Assembly (NCBI GenBank): GCA_029891385.1
Contig: CM057227.1
Span: forward strand, 94,698,818 to 94,762,817
Direction: 5' to 3'
DNA length: 64,000 nucleotides
Source of the DNA: Erythroxylum novogranatense
Lineage: Eukaryota; Streptophyta; Magnoliopsida; Malpighiales; Erythroxylaceae
Shown here: positions 1-9,698 of the stretch, one piece after another
Position numbering within the stretch: the first letter of the stretch is position 1
Layout of the letters: the number at the start of each line of letters is the position of its first letter
Made by a program: the position numbers and the translations under genes
The notes under the pieces: generated by a model
Told to the model about the DNA's origin: nothing
The model's input: the letters and a program-made list of their open reading frames with translations, nothing else
Databases searched by the model: none

Positions 1-28
1 GCATAAACTAACACCTAGTAATGGAAAT

Positions 29-438
29 TTAAATGAAAACAAAGGCTTTTAATATGTGTAGAATAAACCTCCAATTGAGGGTTTTAAAGGCCTTTGAGAT
101 GTCAATCTTCATTGAACAACTTTTGATGGAATTTGTGGAGTGATATTCCTTTAAAATCTCCCGAAAAATCAAGATATTATCTCTAATGTTGTGACTTACA
201 ACATAAGCAAACTGAGAAAATTGTATTAGCAAATTCATAAGTAGCTTCAATCTCAAGGGCAAAATTTTTGAATAATTTTGTATATGAAATTGCAATAAGA
301 TATAAGTATGAAATCGTAAAAGGAGGTGAGGTTAGGAATTTTAGGAATGAAATAGAGAAAGGTTTTGTTTAAATCTTTGAGGAGTGAGTTTGAGTGAAAA
401 AATTCTTCAATAGATTTACAAATACGGTTTCCCATCAT
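29..438 (-). pseudogene. LINE reverse transcriptase, N-terminal part, frameshifted
   Basis: Two overlapping minus-strand frames (438-253 and 295-29) together read like the early reverse transcriptase of plant LINEs. The first carries the LNKTFL.FIPKIPN.TSF block and the second carries QFAYV..HNIRDNIL..REILKEYH followed by KIDISKAFKTLNW, the motif A region with its first catalytic Asp. One frameshift lies near 270-295. Upstream, about 480-540, out-of-frame codons resemble the SPGPDGF region of the same domain. Catalytic motif C lies outside the window. The piece cannot encode active enzyme. Confidence 0.75.
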
Positions 439-838
439 GTTCTAGTAATTTTGAAAGAAAAGGCGTCAAAATCGTTAGGTCCTAAGGCTTTTTGTGGATT
501 CAGGTTAAAGGGAGCATTATTAATATCCTAATTGGTAATGGGTTTGCATAGAGATTGAATATGGTGTACTTGTCATGTCTGACTCAGTTCTAAGGAAGGA
601 TTTGAAGTGATTTAAGGCTAAGACCTATAGTTGATCTTAATCAAAACATGGATTAGAATTGGAATCCAGTCAAAGAATGCCTGATATCTTATTAACTTTT
701 ATTCTATGTATGATAGATCTATAGAAGTAGGCTATATTGGAATTCCTTTGTTTGAACCAGAATATTCTTCTTTTTGTTTTGCAACAAATTGTAGGCATAT
801 AAAGTAGTAAGGTAAGATTTGAGCTCAATTCTCTCCTC

Positions 839-1430
839 CTACTGCAGTCCTCTATTCAAGGGATCTGCATAAATTGTATTCCTGGCTGACATTAATTCTC
901 TTCTAGTTCTCTCTATCTCTTTTGACAGGTCATTTTTTAAGTGTTGTTTGTGAAGTTTCTTTAATTCTTCCTTGATCCTCCTCAGTCTGGAACTTAGTTT
1001 GTAAGCCATATATCCTTCAATTGGATGATCTAGTCCCCTTTCAATCACATTCTCATATCCATCTAGCTTAGTGAGGAAGCTAAAAAATCTGATTGGGATT
1101 CTCAGTTGCTTGACATAGGGGACCATTCTGCTTCTAAGAGATGACTGATCTGAGCCTGGTGGGTTAATGATTCTTAAGTTATTGGAGGATTTGCCATCCA
1201 TTATATGTTTATGAATCATGTGTCAAGTTTCTTCACTACATGATGTTGCCTCTCATGTTTGTTATACCACATGAAGAAATTACATCTATAAGTGAGGTCT
1301 ACCAAGCCAAATTTAGCTAGGCATTCCCTGAATTCCTCATATGTTCTTCCATCTTTATTGCTTAAATTCATGTGAGTATAAGATGCAGTTAAAATCACCT
1401 AACACTATCCAGAGACCTCTATGCTCCTAG
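839..1430 (-). pseudogene. LINE endonuclease C-terminal part and linker
   Basis: Minus-strand codons near 1425-1385 read GLWIVLGDFNC, the endonuclease motif with catalytic Asp and Asn. After a frameshift the frame 1398-1216 continues as NKDGRTYEEFRECLAKFGLV and then DLTYRCNFFMWYNKH, typical of plant LINE endonucleases. The frame 1219-839 is the Lys/Arg-rich, probably helical linker that precedes the reverse transcriptase. At least two frameshifts interrupt the unit. It is continuous in order with the reverse transcriptase at 438-29. Confidence 0.7.
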
Positions 1431-1444
1431 TTAGCTCTTGAATG

Positions 1445-1926
1445 TCATTCCATAAATACCTTCTTTGAAAGGCAAAATTTGAGGCATACACAAAGGCGAT
1501 TTGGTCTTTCCAAATGTTGCAAATCAAAGTGCTCCATTTGATCTTGATTGCCTTGTAATCTACTTGATTCAACAGTTTCAGACTCCTTAACCAGCTGATA
1601 GTTTCCTTCCAAGAAGAGGCAGAATTGGTGATGCATAGTAAGGCTTGCAGTTGTGCCTAGATCTCCTTGGTGAAATTGCATCTGAATAGAAGATGCTCCT
1701 GACTTTCCAGATATGCTATGCAAAGTTCACAGCTCGCTGAGTTGATTGGGAACTTCAGTTTATCTTCTGTGAGCAACCCCCGATTCATGCCCAACCAACA
1801 AATAAATGCATGAGCTGGTCTGATGTCTAAATCCCAGACCAGCTTTGCCCTGTCTACTCTTGAATTTCGGTCCTTCTGCAACATGGTCTTACAAGTATTG
1901 GCGCTAAACAAACCCAGAGTTATCAT
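1445..1926 (-). pseudogene. LINE RVT zinc-binding (zf-RVT) domain remnant
   Basis: The frame 1926-1657 reads AHAFICWLGMNRGLLTEDKL and then ASCELC, a spacer, and QEHLLFRCNFTKEI. This is the CxxC...HLLFxC signature of the zinc-binding domain found after the reverse transcriptase of plant LINEs. A shift near 1660-1720 moves the reading into the frame 1723-1445. That frame first continues the domain and then appears to run into endonuclease-like codons (SNFAFQRRYLWNDI in a neighbouring frame). Position upstream of the endonuclease is not canonical. Confidence 0.65.
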
Positions 1927-2559
1927 CTATCCAGTGGTTGGAAAATATATTCTAATTATTATCTAAGAATCATAATCTTTTATTAAGAGTGCTTTCCTTG
2001 ATTTTGGTTTCCAATAGACCTATTAGTAAGACATTTTCCCCTTTTCACATACTATTAATGGCTTGTCATTTTTTGGGGGCAGTTTAAGGCCTTAATGTTC
2101 CAGGATAAGATCACAGTTTAAAAGGGCTAATTGCAGCCTTGCCTTCTATTTTCTAAAGGATTTTCTTCTAGTACTCTATAAAAAAGCTTGATTCCCCCGC
2201 ACTGTCAGTGCTATTTACCTTACCCATCTCGCAAGGTGGATTATGAGGTTTGGTTATGGTATAGTCCTCACTTAATCTTGGTGGTTCAACTGATATGTTT
2301 GGGGTAGATATGATGTTAGGAAGTTGTAAAGGAATTGGTAAATTTTAAGATAAAGCTGGAGTTTCTATTAGATTGGTATGGGGAATATAAGAATTTTGGT
2401 TAGCTATGAGAGTAAGATTAAGTGATGAATCTTGTCTGTTCATTTCCAAGTGGATGTTGGAGGATTGAGGCATAGATGGTGCTTTTGTTGGTTGAGGGTG
2501 GGGTTTGGTGATTTTGGTTTTAGTATCCATATTTTGTATTAGAGTCGTTGATATGGTTT

Positions 2560-3110
2560 CCAGGGGTAAGAAAGTAGAATATCTATCAATCGAAGCTCTC
2601 CACCCTCACTTAGGTTGAGAATCTTAATTGAGTCAGGAAGCTACAAGTTTTGTCTACTTCCACACATATTTTTCCTAATCTTACCCTCCTTATACTGCAA
2701 TTTGTTTATCTAATCGTAGCAGTTTTCCAATTGCACTAGCTAAATAACTTAGTCACATTGTTGTCTAATATTCTAGTGGGATATTGTAAAAACATATTAT
2801 TATACTAGAATTGTTTTAAGAGAGGCTTTGTCTAGGGTCATTCCTATTCTCCATTTTCTTAGAAACAAAGGCTTACCTCTTCAATGCTAAGGGCCTTGCT
2901 TCATGACTTATGATTTACCTATATTGTTTCTAAATTTAAATAGAAATTAATCTTCTTTTGTGACTATGGCTTGATCCAATCCAAATTTAGACCATAATGC
3001 TTCTATCTAGGCTTTGATAAAGGGTAAAAGAGGACACTTTTCCATGAAAATCCAACCAAAGTTGTGTTCCAATTGGCTGCTCCTACTTGGAGCATCTTAA
3101 TATGTCGTAA
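2560..3110 (-). pseudogene. LINE ORF1 (DUF4283-like) remnant
   Basis: Minus-strand codons read NTTLVGFSWKSVLFYPLSKP near 3075-3005, then ALWSKFGLDQAIVTKED near 3000-2945, then KICVEVDK with an SxLxxLxEGGE-like stretch near 2690-2580. This order matches the gag-like DUF4283 protein that precedes EN-RT in plant LINEs. Several stops and frameshifts are present. The downstream open stretch 2530-2345 is Pro/Ser/Thr-rich and may be the low-complexity tail of the same ORF. Confidence 0.5.
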
Positions 3111-3150
3111 GATGAGTGAAGAGGGGGTAGGGATGATGGTTCCAAGCCTT

Positions 3151-5373
3151 TGGTAAAATATTGATAGAAGGAGAGATAATTTGATTGGGGGATACAGAAG
3201 GTAGGCTAGCGATAACCCAGCGAGTAGTGAATGAGTAGGTTAATTTGGTTATGAGGGGACAACATTGCCTAGGAGGTTAGGTTTAGGGGTAAAAGGTGGA
3301 AAGAAACCTGTTGAGTAGAAAGCAGGAGGAGCTTGGACATCAAAGATTTGGGGATGACAAAAAACTAAAGTTAGAGACTTGATTTAAATATTAAAACTAA
3401 CTGATTGTGGGGAGGGTATGTGCAAAAATAGGTGTATGCATGGGGAGGTTGGAAGGTAAAGGAGTGAGGTAAGAGTCGGGGAAGGAGAGTTAGTGTCCTC
3501 ACCTCAGTCTATAGACTAGAGAGGTTAATAGCGGGGAAGGATGAGTTAAGGACCATTGGACAGAGTACAAATCCCTTAATTGAAATGTTAAGGGATGTTC
3601 CTACTTCCTAGTGGACTGGGAGGGAAGTCTTATTTCCAAATGAGAGAAGAAATCAGGTGATGAATTTTCTAAGGAGAGGTTAGACCCTTTCTCTTCTGAT
3701 AAATTTTTCTTTTTCAAAATGCTTGATAAGTTGAGTTCTAACTAATTTATTTCAATTTTCTTATTAATCTCTTTTTTAGCACTCCAATAAAATTATAAGA
3801 AATTAAATCAATATCAATTATCTTCTCATATTATACTATTAATAAAATATAAAAACATCAACAATTATTCAATAATAGATTTGATGCAAAATATTATAAA
3901 ATAATATAAAGAATTTTACTTTTTATATATAAATAGAAATACAAGTGGTATTTATAAGTATAAGAAAATTTCAAAAATGACAAAAAATTAGATCTATACT
4001 TACATATGACAATTAGGGATGGCGATGGCTCTAGCAGGGCTACTAGGGCTCACGCTTTGCCAGAGATCCAATTAGGTTAGAGGTCGCTAGCCTAAGCTCA
4101 AGTACGACTTGGTCAGACCTAAATTATTTTTAAATTTTAAAACAATAAAAATGACATCGCTTTTAGTTAAACAGTGTTATTTTGTTTATAAGAATCAGGC
4201 CTCAAACTAGGCCAACCTGAGTAGCCTAAGCCTGAGCCCAATTTGAGGCAAGAATCCAATTGCCTACAATGTATAATTTTGAGAACTACTTAAGTTTCAA
4301 AGCATTATTTTGTAAAAATGTTAATACACGTGTCATGGTATATAAATTTGATAATAACTATAATAATCTTTAAAATATGGGAATGCAGTACTTAAAATCA
4401 ATTCATTTTTAAAATGGATATTAATTTTTTAAATTTTCGTGATGCTTTATTTGTTATAATAAAATTTTAATATTTTCTAGTTCTAAAATGATTCTCATCA
4501 AATTTGAAGAATAACTACAAGTATCTTGAAATAAATATAATAATTGTTTGTAAACACATATTAATAATTTTTATATCATACTTAATTTTGAACATTGATA
4601 TATTCTTTTATATAAAATAAATATATGCATGTTAGTGCATATTGTGTAGGCATACAAACGAAGAAATGTAAATATATTAGGATAAATCAAGATATTAAAT
4701 TGATTATATATATATATATATATATGGAATCATGCATAGAAACAAATATATTTGTTTGAACATTGTATATATGAATATTATAATTGAGACTTGAAAATTG
4801 TGAAGATGTTTAATAACTTTAAAATAAATATTAATTAATATCTAAAATATGTTTAAAGTCAAATTCACTTCTTAAAATCACACTGAAATTTCAATTGTTT
4901 TACTATAAATAGAACTAATTTTCAATGATTTTAAAATCGGATTGAATTGACCGGTTCAACTATAATAAATATTAATCAACTTAATTTTTAATCCGATTTA
5001 TATTTATAATGGAGAAAAAGAGTCTAATTAAGTAATAAATTACTAGTTTTAATGAAAAATTGCCTAATTTTCTTACAAAGTCAACTACTAACTAACAAAG
5101 TGAGGATTTGTAGACTACCCTATCGGTCATCTTGGATAAGTGGGCCTAATTTTGCTGCACGCCAATCCTTTTGAGTCATATCGAGCATGTAGGCCCAATT
5201 TCACACGGGATCAATTTTCTGTTCCTTTTATCCGAGACCAACCTTATGTCATCCCAATATAGTCACAAATTTCAATAGGTCCTAGCAAAACTTGTGGTTA
5301 GATGGTGTCAGAACAAGATTGGTCTTGGATAAAAGGATCAGACGATCTTCACTCGCTTCACACGTCCTTTTCC
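3151..5373. other. Gene-free AT-rich spacer
   Basis: No coding region or RNA gene is recognisable. It holds a (TA)n microsatellite at about 4703-4725 and an imperfect inverted repeat at 5223-5337 described separately. The segment 4015-4265 is richer in GC than its surroundings and resembles a degraded transposon end, but no target duplication could be fixed. Confidence 0.6.
5223..5337. repeat. Imperfect inverted repeat, 21-bp arms
   Basis: The arm 5223-5243 matches the reverse complement of 5317-5337 at 19 of 21 positions around a 73-bp loop. The arms contain TCCTTTTATCC and GGATAAAAGGA. It could be a foldback or a transposon remnant; no function is claimed. Confidence 0.5.
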
Positions 5374-5381
5374 TTGTCCAC

Positions 5382-5727
5382 CAATGTTATGAAATCTGGA
5401 CCGGTCATTAAATCGGTGACCTTATTGATTACTGGTTTAATCGGTTCGACCGGTTCAACCACCGACCAAACCGGTGCGACCTAATAATTATGCAATAATT
5501 ATATTTAATTATATATAATATTAAAAATATTTAAAAAATTCAAAAAAATATATTAAAATTAAAAAAAAATTGTCGAACCGGTCCAACCGGTTAAAAACCG
5601 ATCAATTGACTGATTTTGACGGTTCATTGTGGAATCAATTGAATACCGATTTTAAAAGATAAACCGAATCAACCACCGACCGATTTCTGGGCCGGACCGC
5701 TTGATTCGATCGGGTTTCAAAACCATG
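5382..5727. mobile_element. Non-autonomous hAT-type MITE, 346 bp
   Basis: The element begins CAATGTTATGAAATC and its other end, reverse-complemented, reads CATGGTTTTGAAACCC, giving short imperfect terminal inverted repeats. It is flanked by a perfect 8-bp duplication, TTGTCCAC, at 5374-5381 and 5728-5735. An 8-bp duplication with CA...TG ends is the hallmark of the hAT superfamily. The interior is full of CCGGTT/AACCGG motifs near both ends with an AT-rich middle and has no transposase. The chance open frame 5302-5484 overlaps it and is not a gene. The left end of the large element at 16808 shares the same first 12 bases. Confidence 0.85.
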
Positions 5728-6076
5728 TTGTCCACTCTGGATCTCCTGTTCTATATTCTCTATTTCCTTTGTTTGCAACTTGTTTTCATCCCTTGATTGT
5801 AATAATTAAAAAAAAAAGATAGATAAGAAAACTTTGAAACAGGGAGAATAGGGTAGAAGAGAACAGAGGAAACTCTTTTATAACGGTCTAATATCGGTTG
5901 AATCTTTTCTTTGATGAGTTCAATCTCTAATTGGGTTTTTAAAATCATTGCTAATTTTAAAGGATTTGCAATAAATATTAGAGAATGTAATGACTCCTGG
6001 TAAAGAAGAAAAGAAAAAGGCGTGCTTGTGGAAAGAATAGTAACAGGACTAGGGTCTAGGAGAGATTAGTTTTGTA

Positions 6077-6289
6077 TTAACTTGAAACAATTGGAATAAA
6101 GCCTCTCATGGTTGACGGTCCTTCAACTCCGGTTTTCTTCACGGCACAAAACAGCGGGCACTCGTACGACAGCTCCACCGTCATGTTCATTAATCTTATC
6201 TTTTTAATATCAGTTGAGGTCAAACCGTTTTCCAGTATCATTTCCTTGAATTGACCATACTCAGGAAGCTGCAACGCTACCAAGATCAT
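6077..6289 (-). CDS. Exon-like open frame of unknown identity
   Basis: A 70-codon minus-strand frame has balanced, protein-like composition, unlike the chance frames around it. It reads LPEYGQFKEMILENGL near the start and FIPIVSS at the stop. It is too short for a complete recognisable protein and could be the last exon of a gene whose upstream exons are lost, or a pseudogene piece; an AG (tcgag) directly precedes the ATG and could serve as acceptor. I do not recognise the family. It lies downstream of FKBP12 in the same orientation, with about 0.8 kb between them. Confidence 0.25.
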   Translation of the reverse strand: MILVALQLPEYGQFKEMILENGLTSTDIKKIRLMNMTVELSYECPLFCAVKKTGVEGPSTMRGFIPIVSS

Positions 6290-6638
6290 CTCGACACCAG
6301 ATTATCTGTTCCAATTAATCAATTTTTATCCTATTTTATTACATTCAATTTACAAATGTATGAACATAATTAAATAGTTCAGGATTAAAACACATTAATG
6401 AAAACAGAAGATCCGACTCTAATCATCTCGCCATGACACCTAAAGCCCCTCTACAGGCCAACTACTTCATCTTGTTTCGAAATTCATATGACTAAGCGCA
6501 TATGTAACACCCTTCTAGTTGGTAAAAAGGGAGATATTACCATTTGCCTGAGGCTTTGAGCCTCTCAAAGTGTGCCGGCTAGTAAATATGAGTTAAAACT
6601 TAAAACTAGCACTAAAGAATCTTTCCCAGGTATCGACT

Positions 6639-6863
6639 ATGGCGCAAGTCCTCACGTTACTCAGTACCCTGCACTGCAAATTCTCAGACGGTTACATTTT
6701 CCAATCTAGAAATGTGAAGAAAGCTAAGGCAACGTCATGTCAGGCATCCGGCCTTCCTTTTGACGGTGCAAGTTTTACAAACTCTTATGACCTTGGGCAG
6801 AAACGTGCAATGGCCAGTGTTCCAAGTAACTGGAAAAGTAAAAGGAATGTTTTGCTCCCCTAG
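6639..6863 (+). CDS. Hypothetical open frame, 74 codons
   Basis: An ATG-initiated plus-strand frame has an N-terminus rich in Ser, Thr and Leu followed by basic residues (VKKAKATS, KSKRN), loosely like an organelle transit peptide. A possible donor (GTAAAAGG) lies at about 6834. It converges on the FKBP12 3' end, where no further exon was found. It could equally be a chance frame in the FKBP12 3' untranslated region read backwards. No family is recognised. Confidence 0.15.
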   Translation: MAQVLTLLSTLHCKFSDGYIFQSRNVKKAKATSCQASGLPFDGASFTNSYDLGQKRAMASVPSNWKSKRNVLLP

Positions 6864-7101
6864 ACGAGAATTGTAGAATTTTTCATATGAGCGCAGCCAG
6901 CACAAAGCCTACATAGACATCATGTACGAGCACAAACACTGATCGATGCAACATGCCACTGAACAAAAGTAAAAGGCTTCCCTAAGTAATAGTAATGCAT
7001 AGATGCCACCAAGAACCCGATATCATTCATACAAGTCCATGACAAACGCAAAATTATTAGTTCATGGTTCTCTGGGGAGTTGACAGTAACTAGGCAGGCA
7101 G

Positions 7102-9235
7102 TCACTCAACACTTAAGACTTCAATCTCGAAATCCAGAACAGAATTAGGTTGTATTCCCCATGCTGAAAAACCATTGGGTCCATATGCATAGTCTGGAGA
7201 GCACTGCAATTCAAATCAACAAGATCTTCAGTACTTATATGCATGTGATCATCAGAATGACCTTGGAGATTTCAAGACAATATAATTATGTAAACACATT
7301 TCTGCTGCCTGCAAAGACATGAGCTACAGCTTTTACAAGCCTACCGTGTAAATTCTCAAAGCCTATAGTAGTTTCCCAATACACTGTTGAAACAAAACGA
7401 AGTTTCTATACTTATTCTGGCTGTTGTGTTAATCACAGATAATCACCTTTTATCTAATGTCTGCCAAATATAAACTTGAGTAGATGAGAAAGAACTAATT
7501 GTTTTATTTTGCCAGTATTAGACTTAAAAAGAGAAAGAAGAAAAGGAGAAACACGGGATTGATAAAATAAAATGGAAATATCAAGTTCACATAGAAACGT
7601 TAGTACTTAAAGCTCAAGAAAAATTTGGCTTGTCAGGTTAATGTTTTTGACGAAAGAGAGCTTCAAAGTGTGGACAAAACGAGAAAAACATGGTAATGTG
7701 GCAATATGAGAGGCATAATCTCCAATAAACAAGGTGTTTGATTGATGAAGACAATTTCTCTAGCCACTTGAAATAAAAGCCCAAGAAACTAAACGCAATC
7801 TAATTGAATAACGAAAGGTAAATTGGAAAAGGAAAACAGAGGAAAGAGAAGGTAAAAGATAAAACACTCCAAAATCCTGTTACAATGCTTGTTGAACTGA
7901 CAAAGAGAAGTTACAACTCATTAAAAGGAAAATTCCTATTGAAGCAAATGCAATTTATGGATTTCTAAGAATGGCAACAAAACTAACTAAAAACCAAATA
8001 GCAGTACCCGTAGGCGAGCAGCTTCTCCCACTTGCATTCCCAGAACACCTTCATCCCATCCTGAAAATGTTAAAAATAAGTTCTTCAAATATAAGAAAAG
8101 TAACATACCCTTGGCTACCCAATCCAATCCCACTATTAGAGAGCATAACAAAAATAGAGATTCCTTCACAAGTCCTGTTAAATCCACAAATAACTAAATT
8201 GGTAAGGAACAATGGGCTAACCCGGGCTATGGTTTATCAAGGTAAGAGTATATCTAAATCAATTACATTTTGGGTTCAATCCTCATAAAATGTTCAAAAG
8301 CTATTCTCTTTCCGTGTCAAGAGTAAAAGTTTTAAAACCTGCTAATTCAAATGTGATGCGGAGATACATGAATCAAAGTTGTGGCATAAATCATCAGTAC
8401 TGCATCAACAAGAAAAAAAATTTCTTGCATGGATAAAACTAAGGGATTATTAGATTACCGTGCCCAAAAAAGACCCCTGTGGTATAAGGTTCTACCTTTT
8501 ATAACATTTCCTTCGCCAATTTTAAAAGTGAATGGCTTCTGTCCAGGATCCTTCGTGCTGAAATAAGATCAACCGGAAGTACAACATTTTAAGTAAAACC
8601 CATCAAGACAGCAATATATTTCTCAACCCGAGAATCAACAAAACAGGGAAATATTTAAATATCATAATAATCACCTCCAGAACTTCTGAGCCAAATCACC
8701 ATTTTTCCCTGAAGGCAGGAAAAAAAAAATCATCATTCTATCTAAGAAAACCCTCAGAATTACACATCACACAGTCCTCCAAAGTTCCAAATTCTTCAGC
8801 CACTGGGCACACAGTCATTAAAAAAATGCATTTTCACCAATAACCACCACTCAAAAGCACTAAATCTTTTCCCTACCCGTCAAACAATTCAATTAATCGT
8901 TCAATCTTTTAGGAACCACTAGAAATCCTAAGATTCGGGTCTCCAAAGCTTCTTTCACCAATAAACAAAAAATTCAAATAAAGGAAAAGGGAATTCAAAC
9001 TAATCAGAAGCTACGATGAAAATTCAACAGCTACAAGTTGTGAAGAGCGACATGAATCATTTCTCTCAAATTCTCTTGAATAAGATATGACTAAAAAAAT
9101 GGGTAGTGATAAAAAGGTGAAAGTTTAGATCTTAAAGGAAGATTGACCGTATCCTGTGCAGTGAACGGTGACGGTCTGGCCAGCGGCGGGCTTGGGACCA
9201 GTTCCAGGGCGAATAAGCTGCTTCTCCACTCCCAT
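7102..9235 (-). CDS. FKBP12: FKBP12-type peptidyl-prolyl cis-trans isomerase, five exons
   Basis: Five coding exons on the minus strand: 9235-9148, 8708-8675, 8557-8496, 8060-8008 and 7203-7102. All introns start GT and end AG, and the lengths sum to 339 bp, giving exactly 112 codons plus TGA. The protein starts MGVEKQLIRPGTGPKP, carries VHCTGYG at about 25-30, GWDEGVLGMQVGE at 62-74, SPDYAYG at 81-87 and ends FEIEVLSVE. These are the single-domain FKBP fold and its active-site positions (Tyr, Phe, Val-Ile, Trp, Tyr, Phe). Cys26 and Cys80, reported to form a disulfide in plant FKBP12, are both present. The family catalyses prolyl isomerisation in the cytosol and binds FK506-type drugs to varying degrees. 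No frame lesions are seen. A likely 3' untranslated region extends toward about 6870. Confidence 0.96.
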
Positions 9236-9345
9236 TTTTCCCTTTCAGATGATTGTGAAAATGGGCGACTCAACTACTCAGTGTCATAAAAACATAAGCC
9301 ACCGTTGCGATTGCTACACGTGCAATGGAGATATCAGATAATTTA
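9236..9345 (-). promoter_or_regulatory. FKBP12 5' leader and proximal promoter with G-box
   Basis: About 110 bp of unique sequence separate the FKBP12 start codon from AT-rich satellite DNA. It contains a CACGTG G-box core at 9317-9322, about 82 bp upstream of the ATG. The context GGAAAAATGGGAG around 9235 is a good plant start context. No clear TATA box is seen in this short stretch, so the promoter may extend into the satellite or be TATA-less. Confidence 0.5.
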
Positions 9346-9698
9346 AATTTTTGTAATAAATTTTAAATTTTAAATGTGTATTTTCTTAAAAGGTTCAATT
9401 TTGTTATATTGAAAATATATAAGTTAGAATATTGAAATGAATAAGTAAAATTAGTTAGTAAAAGTTAGGGATAAAATTAAAAATTAAGGAAATGTATAAT
9501 GGTATATATTTGTTATAAATGGATAAAATATATAAATTAAATTAAAAATATTATAATATGTAACTAAAAAGTAAAAAACATATATGTGGGTGTGACTCAA
9601 ACAAAATAAGTTAACAATAAATAAATATTGTGCAATTTAAATTTTGTGATAAAATTATGAACATTTAAAATTTGAAATTCATGATAAGAAAAGAATTA
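9346..9698. repeat. AT-rich satellite edge
   Basis: Degenerate relatives of the sub-repeat that makes up the 1.68-kb units are already visible here, for example the AAAATATATAAGTTAGAATA-type block near 9410-9480. A single GGTGTGAC motif occurs near 9591. No gene is present. Confidence 0.6.

Larger units (their letters stand above)
1..3150 (-). mobile_element. Decayed non-LTR retrotransposon (LINE), open at the left edge
   Basis: Minus-strand translations give, from high to low coordinates, a DUF4283-like ORF1 remnant (about 3110-2560), a Pro/Ser-rich stretch (2530-2345), an RVT zinc-binding domain (1926-1657), an endonuclease tail (about 1420-1216), the linker between endonuclease and reverse transcriptase (1219-839) and the start of the reverse transcriptase (438-29). 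Many stops and frameshifts separate the pieces, so nothing is functional. The reverse transcriptase runs off the window. The zinc-binding domain normally lies at the C-terminus after the reverse transcriptase, so its place upstream of the endonuclease suggests two LINE copies joined or rearranged. Family assignment rests on recognised domain language, not on a database search. Confidence 0.8.

Noticed and set aside
4015..4265. Possible hAT-type remnant (GGGATGGCGATGG start)
   Set aside because: Ends are only weakly similar when inverted and no convincing 8-bp duplication could be aligned.
6506..6640. TGTAACACCC as an LTR start
   Set aside because: No matching GGGTGTTACA end, target duplication or second copy was found nearby.
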